Shown: positions 24,910 to 33,405, counted from the first letter of the stretch. The stretch: DNA of 59,224 nucleotides from Melioribacteraceae bacterium (GCA_021647785.1 JAKIUC010000027.1:1-59224), one strand, 5' to 3'. Translations and numbers: made by a program. The notes: generated by a model from the sequence alone, not told the origin.

Positions 24910-26676
24910 CTATTTAATAAGCATTAGCTTATTAGTTAGATTTTTTTTTGATGAACTAACTTGAGCATAGTATATTCCACTACTATTCTCCGATGCATCC
25001 CAACGATAGTTTACTTCATTACCAGAGTAATTTTTGAATACTTTACTATGCACCTTTTTTCCTAACGAATTATAAATGATTAAGAATACTGTCTCTTCAG
25101 TATCTGGTGATAATCTAAATCGTATTGTTGTTTCCGGATTAAATGGATTTGGATAAGCTGGATATAAATAAAAATCACCTGGCGCTAATTTCCCTATTCC
25201 TTTTATTGAACTAACCACTTGAGATTCAACAGCGCCAATATCAATTTTGTTATTTACAATTCTTGAATTACTAAAAAAATCATACTCCCCATTTTGAGTT
25301 TGCTCAACTATTATTCCTTTATCAACTGCGGGTGAACTAACACCAATACTTGGATTATTATCTGACGGATTAACCAATAGTGGATCTGCAAATATTGAAT
25401 TATCTTCTTGTTCAGTTCCTGCTTTATAATTTTCAAAATTGGTGTAAGAATTAGCACCCCAACGCCATACAGCATTTCCATCTGTAAAGTAGAGATTATT
25501 ATTAAATATATTATTTGAACCGGTGTTAGTGGTGTGTTTCACAATTGGTATATCAGAATTTGAATAAACTATATTATTTGCAAACAAATTATCATAACTA
25601 TAATATTGCACAAGAATCTCTGCACCCCATCCAAAAATTTCCGTATTATTTTTGTAAAAAGTATTATTCAATATTTTGCAGTTATCTATAGAACCTCGTT
25701 GGCTATCATAACCGCCAATAGCTAGACCAACAACAATATTCTCTCTAATTAAATTATTTCTTATAATAATTCCACTGGTCGATTTCCCTCCATGTTCACT
25801 TGCCACCTCAAAACCAATGTTACAGTTGTATGCAATATTTCGTTCAAAAATTATATCTTTCCCACCATCAACATAAAATCCATTAGCACTTGCTTCATTT
25901 CCGTATGCGGGGTTTCCTCTACTATCAATATTGTAAGCAATATTCCCTATCACTAAGCCGTCTCTTGCTTGATCAAGTTCAGGGTTCGGGCATTCCCCTT
26001 CATGTCCAATAAAATCAAATGCAATGTTATTATTATCATGAACAACATTATTACTAACTACGAAATTTTCAACATTTCCATTAAGGACTAAAGATTCACT
26101 CCATCCAAGTTTGCAATTATAAATTTCGTTACCATCAATTAGAATATTACTTATTGGGGTTGTGTAGTGAGTTCCATAAACTGCTAATCCGTGTGCTCCT
26201 GCATTATTAGCATTTTGTTGGATTGTATGGATTTTATTATTTATTATTTCCACATTATTCAAAGCACCGTATAGCCAAATTCCAGCAGGGAACAAGTTGC
26301 TGTTTGATACAATTAGATTCCTAATTTCAAATCCTATTACTTTGATGTAACTTTTATTTACAATTCGTACTAATCCTTGTGGCCAATCACCACCCGCAGA
26401 ATAGTTTGTTCCATCAATAATTGGTGTTTCGTTTTGATGTGCTATTAAAACAATATAACCGTTAGTTTCGTTACCACTTCTTGGGAATGTAATTTTTTCA
26501 AAATAGGGTTCACTCTTTTCTCTAACTAAAACAGTATCCCCCGCTGCTGCAATGTTTACTGCTTCTTGGATGCTTGTAAAATCTGCACCAGATTCCGCAA
26601 CTACATAAGTTGTTCCAGTTGCTACATTAACTGATAAAATCATTAAAAATAATATTTCTAAATAAATTTTTATCAT
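24910..26676 (-). CDS. Secreted right-handed parallel beta-helix protein with T9SS sorting domain
   Basis: 588 aa. The signal peptide ends near VNVATG. It opens with the pectate-lyase-like cap TYVVAESGADFTSIQEAV, AAAGDTVLVRE. Beta-helix coils follow, marked by repeated short NNxI/NNIV turns (VEIINNKIHTI, FVVSNNVVHDNNN, IIIRNNLIRENIV, CKILNNTFYKNN). It ends in a sorting domain (YLYPAYPNPFNPETTIRF ... SGIYYAQV). The fold is used by polysaccharide lyases, epimerases and hydrolases of acidic or amino-sugar glycans; the catalytic residues cannot be assigned. It begins 32 bp after the sugar-kinase gene, linking secreted glycan processing to cytoplasmic catabolism. Confidence 0.75.
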   Translation of the reverse strand: MIKIYLEILFLMILSVNVATGTTYVVAESGADFTSIQEAVNIAAAGDTVLVREKSEPYFEKITFPRSGNETNGYIVLIAHQNETPIIDGTNYSAGGDWPQGLVRIVNKSYIKVIGFEIRNLIVSNSNLFPAGIWLYGALNNVEIINNKIHTIQQNANNAGAHGLAVYGTHYTTPISNILIDGNEIYNCKLGWSESLVLNGNVENFVVSNNVVHDNNNIAFDFIGHEGECPNPELDQARDGLVIGNIAYNIDSRGNPAYGNEASANGFYVDGGKDIIFERNIAYNCNIGFEVASEHGGKSTSGIIIRNNLIRENIVVGLAIGGYDSQRGSIDNCKILNNTFYKNNTEIFGWGAEILVQYYSYDNLFANNIVYSNSDIPIVKHTTNTGSNNIFNNNLYFTDGNAVWRWGANSYTNFENYKAGTEQEDNSIFADPLLVNPSDNNPSIGVSSPAVDKGIIVEQTQNGEYDFFSNSRIVNNKIDIGAVESQVVSSIKGIGKLAPGDFYLYPAYPNPFNPETTIRFRLSPDTEETVFLIIYNSLGKKVHSKVFKNYSGNEVNYRWDASENSSGIYYAQVSSSKKNLTNKLMLIK

Positions 26677-26708
26677 TACCTTTGTTAGTTAATTAACGGT
26701 TTTTCTAA

Positions 26709-27674
26709 TTACAATCCATTTATTTGGTACTTAAATTTCTCTTCTGCAACTCTTTTTATTTTCTCAATATTTTCAAATGCAGATGTTCCACCAGTAGATG
26801 TAGTGTTTAACGCACCTGTTAAATTTCCGAATGTTTGACACTCAACAATTGAAGCACCCTGAATATATTTTGATATAAATCCGGCATTAAAACTATCACC
26901 TGCACCAATTGCATCAACTACAATAGTGTTCAAGAAAGCTTTAACTTCTCTTCTCTCACCATTTGTCATTGAGAGCGAACCTTTCTCGCTCATTTTAACA
27001 ACAACAGTATTAGCATATTTTTCAATCTTATTTAATGCTGCTTCAATGCTTTCTTCCGAAGTTAATAATATGAGTTCCTGTACGTTTGGAAGAAACACAT
27101 CCACAAATGGCAACAACTCTTCCAAATCTAAATCCCATTTTTCGTTAGGGTCCCATTGTGTATCAAGCGAGGTTGTTAATCCAAGATTTTTTGCTTTGGT
27201 AAAAATATTAACCAAATTATTCTTAAGCCCAGGTTGAAGAAATGGGGATGAAAGATGTAAGTGTTTAGCCTCTTTTAACTTATCTTCTGTTATTTCATCA
27301 GTTCTTAAATGCTCCATAGAACCTGGATGAGTAACCATTGCCCGATCATTATTATAATTTAAAACAATGGTAGCACCCGTTTTTAATTTTTTATCAATAA
27401 TAATATTTGATGTATCAACCCCTTTATTTTCAAGGGAAGCAACACATAGTTTTCCGAATGAATCATCTCCAACTTTTCCAAGAAAACTAATTTTGGCTCC
27501 GAGAGAACTTAAATTACTTGCAAATATTGCTGATGAACTTCCGAGAACTAAATCCATTTTTTGTGCTAATTTTTCTTTTCCCATTTCAGGAAAAGAATCA
27601 ATCTTGTTAAGAATTAAATCAACATTCAATTCACCAACTACAATTACATCATATTTTTTTTCATTATTACTCAT
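26709..27674 (-). CDS. PfkB-family carbohydrate kinase
   Basis: About 321 aa from the ATG at 27672-27674, which has a GAGGA box upstream. This is preferred to a longer frame that would overlap the transporter gene by about 90 bp. The ribokinase-family N-terminal motif is present (VGELNVDLIL, GSSSAIFASNLSSLGA), as is the C-terminal ATP/anion-hole motif GAGDSFNAGF with its catalytic Asp. The family phosphorylates sugars or sugar phosphates. In this operon it could make galactosamine-6-phosphate (AgaK-like) or tagatose-1,6-bisphosphate; only one kinase gene is present, so its step is undecided. The start overlaps the transporter stop by 8 bp, implying coupling. Confidence 0.85.
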   Translation of the reverse strand: MSNNEKKYDVIVVGELNVDLILNKIDSFPEMGKEKLAQKMDLVLGSSSAIFASNLSSLGAKISFLGKVGDDSFGKLCVASLENKGVDTSNIIIDKKLKTGATIVLNYNNDRAMVTHPGSMEHLRTDEITEDKLKEAKHLHLSSPFLQPGLKNNLVNIFTKAKNLGLTTSLDTQWDPNEKWDLDLEELLPFVDVFLPNVQELILLTSEESIEAALNKIEKYANTVVVKMSEKGSLSMTNGERREVKAFLNTIVVDAIGAGDSFNAGFISKYIQGASIVECQTFGNLTGALNTTSTGGTSAFENIEKIKRVAEEKFKYQINGL

Positions 27675-28569
27675 TAATAATTTCCTCTTCAGGTAGTTCG
27701 TCCTCTTCAATTGCCAACAAAAATATTGCAACAATTGCGAGAGCAATTCCGCTAACAATTACTATATGCGGAATAACTTGATACAGTATCAATGAAATAA
27801 CTACTGTAATAATTGGTGCAACTGCATTAACTAAAGGACTAACAACTATCGCCTTCCCATATCTAAAAGCATAAACCAGCATTAAAGCACCAACTGAATT
27901 GAGCAGCATAATTGCAGCCGTTAAATAAGGTCCACTCAATCCCCAATTAATCTCTTGGTTAAAATCTGTCATAAAAATTGCAAACGGAATTAACAAAATT
28001 CCAGTAATAGTCATATAGAAAAATATGCTCTCGGCTTTCATGGTTTTGTTTGCAAACTTCATTACAAAACCTTGGAAGCCCCATGCAAGAAATACGAGAA
28101 GAGAGAGGATAATCCACAAGCTACCACTAACAATACTTCCTTCACCCGAAGAGTATGAGAGCAATGGAATTGCAAGTAGTGCAAGTGTAATTCCAATCCA
28201 TCCGCGTTTGCTAGCATATTCATCTAAGAACAGAAGTGATAAAAGTATTGTAATCACTGGCGATAGTGAGATAAATGGAAAAACTAAATATGCTGGACCT
28301 GTTATTAATGCTTGGAATAGTATCAACTGTCCGCCCGCACCAGTAAATCCGATAATCAATCCTAACCCAATTGATTTCTTATCTTTCTCAATTTTCCAAT
28401 TAACTTTTTTAAGAACGATTATGGCTGGAATAATCATTGTTAAAGCCCACACAGCATATCCAAGTGTTGCAGGAAAACCACCTTTCTCCGGAATTTCAAT
28501 TAATGCACCCCACAAACCCCAAGTTAGAGTTGTTACAATAGCATATGTTAACCAATGCTTACTTTTCAA
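27667..28569 (-). CDS. DMT/EamA-family transporter
   Basis: About 300 aa with about ten hydrophobic segments and the two-fold EamA repeat (TWGLWGALIEIP ... GFTGAGGQLILFQAL; SLLVFLAWGFQGFVMK). The chosen start is the TTG at 28567-28569, because GGAGG (28575-28579) lies five bases upstream. The alternative GTG at 28579 overlaps that box. The C-terminus is acidic (EEDELPEEEIINE). It resides in the inner membrane. Its position between the aldolase subunit and the kinase makes it the best candidate in the window for importing the sugar catabolised by this operon, in the manner of glucose/ribose-uptake DMT carriers. Confidence 0.75.
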   Translation of the reverse strand: MKSKHWLTYAIVTTLTWGLWGALIEIPEKGGFPATLGYAVWALTMIIPAIIVLKKVNWKIEKDKKSIGLGLIIGFTGAGGQLILFQALITGPAYLVFPFISLSPVITILLSLLFLDEYASKRGWIGITLALLAIPLLSYSSGEGSIVSGSLWIILSLLVFLAWGFQGFVMKFANKTMKAESIFFYMTITGILLIPFAIFMTDFNQEINWGLSGPYLTAAIMLLNSVGALMLVYAFRYGKAIVVSPLVNAVAPIITVVISLILYQVIPHIVIVSGIALAIVAIFLLAIEEDELPEEEIINE

Positions 28570-29854
28570 TATTTCCTCCACAGGCTGTATTGTATATTTC
28601 TAATACTTCCGATATTTTGCTGATTACCAAACTTTCCGCATCACTCTTAATATTATTATCCATAATTAAACGATATTGATTCGGCAGATATTGGCTAATT
28701 AAAGTATTTGGAATTTCAACTTCATTCAAATTGTTCATCATTTTATTCAAAACTGAAATCACTTTTTCATCACTCCAATAATATCTAATTCTATCACTAT
28801 AGCTAAAGGAACGAGCAAGTTCAACTTCTTTCTTAGTTCCATGATAATGCTTTTCCCAATATTTCGGATTTTCTACCATTACATTATCAATCTCTATTCT
28901 GAAGTTTGAACTCTTTTCTTTTGTGATTAATGCATCTTCAATATTCGCTAATGCAAACAGTGCTTCTCTATATGCGTAAGTTAACCAAGGTCCAACTTTA
29001 AGAATTCCGAAATGATCTTCAACCATCTCAGTTAAAGCAACCACACTCTGATAATCAGTAGAATGTGCTTCGAGAATTAAATTAGGATACTCTTCAATTT
29101 TGTTTTTTATTTTTGAAGTATTATCTCGGTTACATTTAAATATTTGATTGTCTGAAAACTCAACACCAGGTTGAACAACAATAGCAATTACTCTTTCCCA
29201 TGCCTCTTCTAAACCATTATTAAAAAATGCTTTTTTTGAAAGTTCAATTGTATTTTCCAAATCTTCAGGGGTTGTAACCGAAATACTTTCCTCTTCTTCT
29301 TGTGCACCACCTGGGGTTGGAACTTCGGTACCAATAACATAAACTGGTTTTTCAGAACTATCATTTAAGTTATTAAAAGTTTCTTCTGCAACTTTACATA
29401 GTTGAGCAGCTCGTTCAGTAATTATGGATGGGGCTAACGGTTTACTCTTATCATCATCAGCTAACGAAAAACTTGTATCGAGATGAATTTTCCTGAACCC
29501 CGCAATAACATAGGCTCTAATCTGGTCTTCAGCTTTTTTCATTGCAGATTCAGCAGGTTCATTCTGCCAAACATTTGGTCCAAGATGATCGCCACCAAAA
29601 ATAATTCTTTCAATAGAGAAGTTAACCTCATCAGCAATTGCTTCAACATATTTTATAAAATCACTTGGAGTCATTCCGGTATAGCCGCCAAACTGGTCAA
29701 CTTGATTTGATGTTGATTCTATCAGCAATTTGTTTTTACTCTCTTTTTCAAACAACATCGCTGCTTTTATCACATATCTATTTGCCGAGCAGATGGATAT
29801 AATTCCACCAATTCCAAATTCTTTTTGCTTTCTATTTATTTCTTCTAATATCAT
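28559..29854 (-). CDS. D-tagatose-1,6-bisphosphate aldolase-associated subunit (KbaZ/GatZ family)
   Basis: 431 aa. It matches the KbaZ/GatZ family over its full length: GGIISICSANRYVIKAAM, ESTSNQVDQFGGYTGMTP, FGGDHLGPNVWQ, GTEVPTPGGA and EAHSTDYQS. Family members are TIM-barrel proteins that support the catalytic aldolase KbaY/GatY in cleaving tagatose-1,6-bisphosphate to DHAP and glyceraldehyde-3-phosphate. Databases often mislabel them as tagatose-6-phosphate kinases. No KbaY/GatY is seen in the window, so the partner would have to be encoded elsewhere or the protein works alone. It starts 7 bp after agaS and overlaps the transporter start. Confidence 0.85.
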   Translation of the reverse strand: MILEEINRKQKEFGIGGIISICSANRYVIKAAMLFEKESKNKLLIESTSNQVDQFGGYTGMTPSDFIKYVEAIADEVNFSIERIIFGGDHLGPNVWQNEPAESAMKKAEDQIRAYVIAGFRKIHLDTSFSLADDDKSKPLAPSIITERAAQLCKVAEETFNNLNDSSEKPVYVIGTEVPTPGGAQEEEESISVTTPEDLENTIELSKKAFFNNGLEEAWERVIAIVVQPGVEFSDNQIFKCNRDNTSKIKNKIEEYPNLILEAHSTDYQSVVALTEMVEDHFGILKVGPWLTYAYREALFALANIEDALITKEKSSNFRIEIDNVMVENPKYWEKHYHGTKKEVELARSFSYSDRIRYYWSDEKVISVLNKMMNNLNEVEIPNTLISQYLPNQYRLIMDNNIKSDAESLVISKISEVLEIYNTACGGNIEK

Positions 29855-29861
29855 TTAAATA

Positions 29862-31043
29862 CTAATGTTTTTTTTCATCATATGAGTAAAGGTTAACACC
29901 TTGAACAACTCTATTTATTGCTCCATTTTCAGATGGAGAATCTGGTTTCAAACCATATTTTAGTGATTTATAAAATCCAAGGATTTGAGCGGGTAAAGTT
30001 GAGACAATTGTTAAAAATTCCTCATCCAGAATTTGATCTGATTCTGATAAAATAATTCTACTGTCTGAATTTACATCCTTTATATTACTTTCCATTATGG
30101 CTAATGTGTAAAGGGCATTCTTTTCTGCTTCTACAGAAAGAACTAAATCCTCTTCGTATTTTTGCACATAGGGATCGTTGGAAAAAAGATAAACAACTAA
30201 TGTCTTATCATCAATAACAGCTTTAGGACCATGTCTGAAACCAAGGAAACTATCGTGCTTACAAATCACTTTACCATTGGTAAGTTCTTGAAGTTTTAAA
30301 TGAGATTCTCTTGCAATTCCCTCAAATAATCCGGAACCCAAAAAGACAGCACGATTAAAATCCATTTCTGCTATTTTATTCAATTGAGGTAAATAATTTC
30401 TGAATATATTTTCTGCATAGCTGCTTAACAACTCAACTTGAGTTTGTAGTTTTTCCAATTCATTAATTCTTGAAATTAATATTCCACTCAGCAACATTGA
30501 TGTAAAACTACTTGTCATGGCAAGGCTTTTATCATTTGTCTCCTCTGGTAAAACAAGGAGATAGCCATTTCCGTCCGAAATAATTTTTGCTAATTCACCA
30601 TTTGCATCACATGTTATTACAAGATGAAAAATATTTTCACAAACTTCATTTGCTAACTCTACGGCTTTAATACTTTCGGGACTATTACCCGAGCGAGCAA
30701 AAGAAATTAATAGTGTCGATTTTTCTTTTTGAAAATATTGACTTGGGTGTGTAACTAACGTTGTAGTTGGAATTGCTCTACAATTAACTCCAGTATGGGT
30801 TTGAAAAACAGACTCTAAAACATCTCCTATAAATGCTGAAGTTCCTGCACCAGTTAAAATAACATTGGAATTGCTCTGAGAAAAAACCTTTTGAAGAAAA
30901 TTAAAAATCTCAAGTTTATGATTTAACACCAAAGAATATGTTTCTCTCCAAAGTTTGTCTTGGGATTTAATTTCTTTTGCAGTATTGTACCCACTTAATT
31001 TTATTAACTCATCTTTTGAATAACCTAAATATCTGTTTTCCAT
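29862..31043 (-). CDS. agaS: AgaS-like SIS-domain sugar isomerase/deaminase
   Basis: 393 aa, close to the usual AgaS length. It has two SIS domains: the first with VILTGAGTSAFIGDVL and ISFARSGNSPESIKA, the second with FLGSGLFEGIARESHLKL and HDSFLGFRHGPKAVI. AgaS converts galactosamine-6-phosphate to tagatose-6-phosphate with ammonia release. This is the first gene of the long minus-strand operon, divergent from the DeoR regulator at 31460. With KbaZ and the PfkB kinase next to it, the sequence supports amino-galactose catabolism rather than glucosamine. No AgaA-type deacetylase gene is present in the window. Confidence 0.85.
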   Translation of the reverse strand: MENRYLGYSKDELIKLSGYNTAKEIKSQDKLWRETYSLVLNHKLEIFNFLQKVFSQSNSNVILTGAGTSAFIGDVLESVFQTHTGVNCRAIPTTTLVTHPSQYFQKEKSTLLISFARSGNSPESIKAVELANEVCENIFHLVITCDANGELAKIISDGNGYLLVLPEETNDKSLAMTSSFTSMLLSGILISRINELEKLQTQVELLSSYAENIFRNYLPQLNKIAEMDFNRAVFLGSGLFEGIARESHLKLQELTNGKVICKHDSFLGFRHGPKAVIDDKTLVVYLFSNDPYVQKYEEDLVLSVEAEKNALYTLAIMESNIKDVNSDSRIILSESDQILDEEFLTIVSTLPAQILGFYKSLKYGLKPDSPSENGAINRVVQGVNLYSYDEKKH

Positions 31044-31117
31044 ACTTTCTCTTTGCCTTTAATATCCTTTACTTAAAGATATGGCATTTGCATATCCTTG
31101 TCAAGTACTTTTTTTAC

Positions 31118-31146
31118 CTTTCTTTTGGTTTCTGTGTTTTTGTTTC
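31118..31146 (-). promoter_or_regulatory. Possible DeoR-type operator upstream of agaS
   Basis: CTTTC (31118), GTTTC (31128) and GTTTC (31142) repeat at near-helical spacing, 75-105 bp upstream of the agaS start. Direct TTTC-type repeats are typical of AgaR/GlpR/UlaR-like operators. The assignment rests on this pattern and on the divergent DeoR gene. Confidence 0.35.
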
Positions 31147-31176
31147 TCAAACTTGGTTTTTAATTATTTAAATATT

Positions 31177-31313
31177 ACCATAATATCGCTCCTCTGGAGC
31201 TTTTAGTACCGTAGGTACAATATTATGGTAAATAAAATCATATAAACAAAAAACAAGTGCCATCGGCACGATATTACGTCTTTTAATTAATGCTGTAATA
31301 AATAGAACTTAGC
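31177..31313 (+). repeat. Decayed copy of the tri-hairpin transposable repeat
   Basis: About 137 bp aligns, roughly nine positions in ten by eye, with 49748-49883. It carries GCTCC-TCT-GGAGC, GTACC-GTA-GGTAC and GTGCC-ATC-GGCAC, three 5-bp stems with 3-nt loops, and ends in AGAACTTAGC. The left terminal repeat present in the full copy is missing here. It occupies the agaS/DeoR intergenic region. Confidence 0.75.
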
Positions 31314-31459
31314 ACATATTTTTTATATTATTAACCAGTTCACCGATTTATTAATTGAAATTAATTTGACCCCGAATTGCTGACTATATTTGCTTATAAT
31401 TGTAAAATAAGTTACTTTAGGAAAGTGATTGTTCCACTAAAACAAGGTTTTGTAATCAA

Positions 31460-32248
31460 ATGGAAAACAACGAAAAATTATTTGGTAATATCTCTTTTGA
31501 TAGGAGAACTAAAATATTAGATATTCTTGAAATAGATGGACAGGCAAAAGTACCATTTTTAAGTAAAAAGTTTGATGTTAGTGAAGTAACCATTAGAAAT
31601 GATTTAGAGCAATTAGAACAAAAGGGGCTTTTGATTAGAACAAGAGGAGGTGCTTTCAAAGCTCAAAAGGTTGGAATGGATTATAATCTTGCAACCAAAA
31701 GAGAAAAAAACCATAAAGAAAAAGAGTTAATTGGGAAAAGGGCTTCCAAATTAATTAATAATGGTGAAACTATTATTCTTGATTCCGGAACCACAACAAT
31801 GCAAATTGCAAAGAACCTATCAAATGTTAAGAACTTAACAGTAATCTCCAATGCTTTAAATGTAGTTAGTCAATTAGTAAATTTTCCAGAGGTTAAAGTA
31901 ATAGTACCTGGCGGTCGTTTACGTAAAGAATCATTATCACTTATTGGACATTCTGCTGAAGAAGAATTAAAAAACTATTATTGTGATAAGCTATTTATTG
32001 GAGTTGATGGTATTGATGCTTCTTTTGGAATATCAACACCTAATGCAGAAGAAGCCCATTTAAATAGAATTATGATTACAATAGCAAAAGAAGTTATTGT
32101 AGTTGCCGATTCAAGTAAATTTTTAAAAAGAAGTTTTGCATTTATCTCTACAATGGATAAAATCACATCTATAATAACCGATTCAAAGATACCTGAAGAT
32201 CAACACAAAGCCCTATTAAATATGGGTGTTAATGTTTTAATTGTTTAG
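31460..32248 (+). CDS. DeoR-family transcriptional regulator (AgaR/GlpR type)
   Basis: 262 aa. The N-terminal winged helix-turn-helix reads RRTKILDILEIDGQAKV and VSEVTIRNDLEQLEQKG, followed by the LLIRTRGGA wing. The sugar-phosphate-sensing domain has ETIILDSGTTTMQIAK, TVISNALNVVSQL, VPGGRLRKESLSLIG and FIGVDGIDASFGIS. DeoR proteins repress carbohydrate genes and release DNA when a phosphorylated sugar binds. It is divergent from agaS and is the likely regulator of the whole minus-strand locus. A TATATTTG box at 31385-31392 may be part of its promoter. Confidence 0.9.
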   Translation: MENNEKLFGNISFDRRTKILDILEIDGQAKVPFLSKKFDVSEVTIRNDLEQLEQKGLLIRTRGGAFKAQKVGMDYNLATKREKNHKEKELIGKRASKLINNGETIILDSGTTTMQIAKNLSNVKNLTVISNALNVVSQLVNFPEVKVIVPGGRLRKESLSLIGHSAEEELKNYYCDKLFIGVDGIDASFGISTPNAEEAHLNRIMITIAKEVIVVADSSKFLKRSFAFISTMDKITSIITDSKIPEDQHKALLNMGVNVLIV

Positions 32249-32365
32249 TTGTAACTTATTCCATTGGGTATTACAAAAATTGACGATTAATAATTTGGTG
32301 CTGACATTTATACTTTTCAAAAATCTTATTCTATATCTGCTACTCAACCTATAAAGGAATAAAAC

Positions 32366-32824
32366 ATGAAACTTGCTACCCTACTCTACGTTCAAAAAGA
32401 TGATAAAACATTAATGCTCTATCGTAACAAAAAGGAGAACGATTACCACGAAGGAAAGTGGAACGGACTTGGCGGTAAATTTGAACTTGGAGAATCACCT
32501 GAAGAATGTGCAATTAGAGAGTTGGAAGAAGAATCGGGGCTAATTGCTAAAAAGCTCCAACTTAAAGGGCATATAACCTTCCCAATGTTTGATGGCAAAG
32601 ATGATTGGTATGTTTTTGTTTTTACAATTCCAGAATTTGAGGGTGAGCTTATAGAATGCAGCGAAGGGCATTTGGAGTGGATACCTAACGCCGAACTTAC
32701 AAAATTAAACCTATGGGAAGGAGATAAACACTTCATCCATTGGTTGTTTCAAGATAATTTTTTTAGTGCAAAGTTTAATTATGAAAATGGTGAGTTTGTT
32801 GATTACTCTATAGAATTCTATTAA
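32366..32824 (+). CDS. NUDIX hydrolase, MutT-like
   Basis: 152 aa. A complete NUDIX box G-x5-E-x7-REUxEExGU begins at GGKFELGESPEECAIRELEE, and the N-terminal strand KLATLLYVQKDDKTLMLYRN precedes it. Length and the WNGLGGK motif resemble 8-oxo-dGTP or nucleoside-triphosphate pyrophosphatases (nucleotide-pool sanitation), but substrate cannot be fixed. AAAGGAATAAAAC precedes the ATG. The stop lies inside the target duplication of the repeat element that follows (32821-32828), so that element inserted right at the end of this gene. Confidence 0.85.
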   Translation: MKLATLLYVQKDDKTLMLYRNKKENDYHEGKWNGLGGKFELGESPEECAIRELEEESGLIAKKLQLKGHITFPMFDGKDDWYVFVFTIPEFEGELIECSEGHLEWIPNAELTKLNLWEGDKHFIHWLFQDNFFSAKFNYENGEFVDYSIEFY

Positions 32825-32828
32825 ATAG

Positions 32829-33274
32829 GGCTGAGTTCTAATAATGATCCCGAAGTGTCGGGATTGGGCTCTATCCATAGGATTCTTTTAGAAAAGCCCT
32901 CTTTCGTTTCTATCTAATAGCAAGAGCGAATCATGAGATTCGCTCTACAAATTATTCCGCAAAAGAGAGGAACAGGTAAACAGATGAAATTGCCACATTC
33001 TTTAGAATAATGGTGTCAACTTTAGCGGTTTAGCTTCATCAATATTTTAACACACCCCTGATGCTAAAGCATCTTCCCCTCTCAAGAGGGGATTTTTTGC
33101 ACCATCTCGCAATGCGAGATGGTGAGTATTTCCCCTCTTGGGAGGGGATTAAGGGGTGGGTTCTTGTTAAGTTGACACCATTATCCTTTAGGATGGGGGT
33201 AAAAAGCATCACTCAACACTAGACTTAAGCCTAAAAATATATTTAACATTTGCTGTAATCATTAGAACTAAGCC
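32829..33274. mobile_element. 446-bp non-coding MITE-like element with 8-bp target duplication
   Basis: The termini GGCTGAGTTCTAATAATGA (32829-32847) and TAATCATTAGAACTAAGCC (33256-33274) are imperfect inverted repeats. Both sides carry TTAAATAG (32821-32828 and 33275-33282), a perfect target-site duplication. No ORF of note lies inside. The interior is full of short hairpins: AGAGCGAATC with GATTCGCTCT (32923-32946), GATGC with GCATC (33060-33073), an 11-bp stem at 33100-33124 and TCCCCTC with GAGGGGA (33131-33148). The ends are the same as those of the element at 49676-49884. No transposase is present, so it must be moved in trans. Confidence 0.85.
33006..33185. mobile_element. Nested 180-bp inverted-repeat element
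   Basis: Inside the 446-bp element, ATAATGGTGTCAACTT (33007-33022) and AAGTTGACACCATTAT (33169-33184) are 16-bp perfect inverted repeats. CTTTAG occurs just outside on both sides (33000-33005 and 33186-33191), a possible 6-bp target duplication. The interior holds several CCCCTC/GAGGGG stems. Confidence 0.6.
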
Positions 33275-33405
33275 TTAAATAGTAATCCACCATTGTGAAG
33301 TATATTCACACCACAAAGGGGTCACACTGATACTTAATTTTCAATATGCAAATTGAAAACTCCACAGAGGGTTACAATTCTTAATCCACTTACCTGAAAA
33401 CCATT

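Noticed and set aside
28559..29854. Tagatose-6-phosphate kinase
   Set aside because: This database label is a known misnomer; the motifs are those of KbaZ/GatZ and no ATP-binding motif is visible.
31365..31392. Bacteroidota-type promoter for the DeoR gene (TTTG ... TATATTTG)
   Set aside because: The spacing of 16 bp is shorter than usual, so I mention the box but do not list it as a promoter.
32829..33274. CRISPR array
   Set aside because: Several short palindromes lie close together, but they differ in sequence and there are no regular repeats or spacers.
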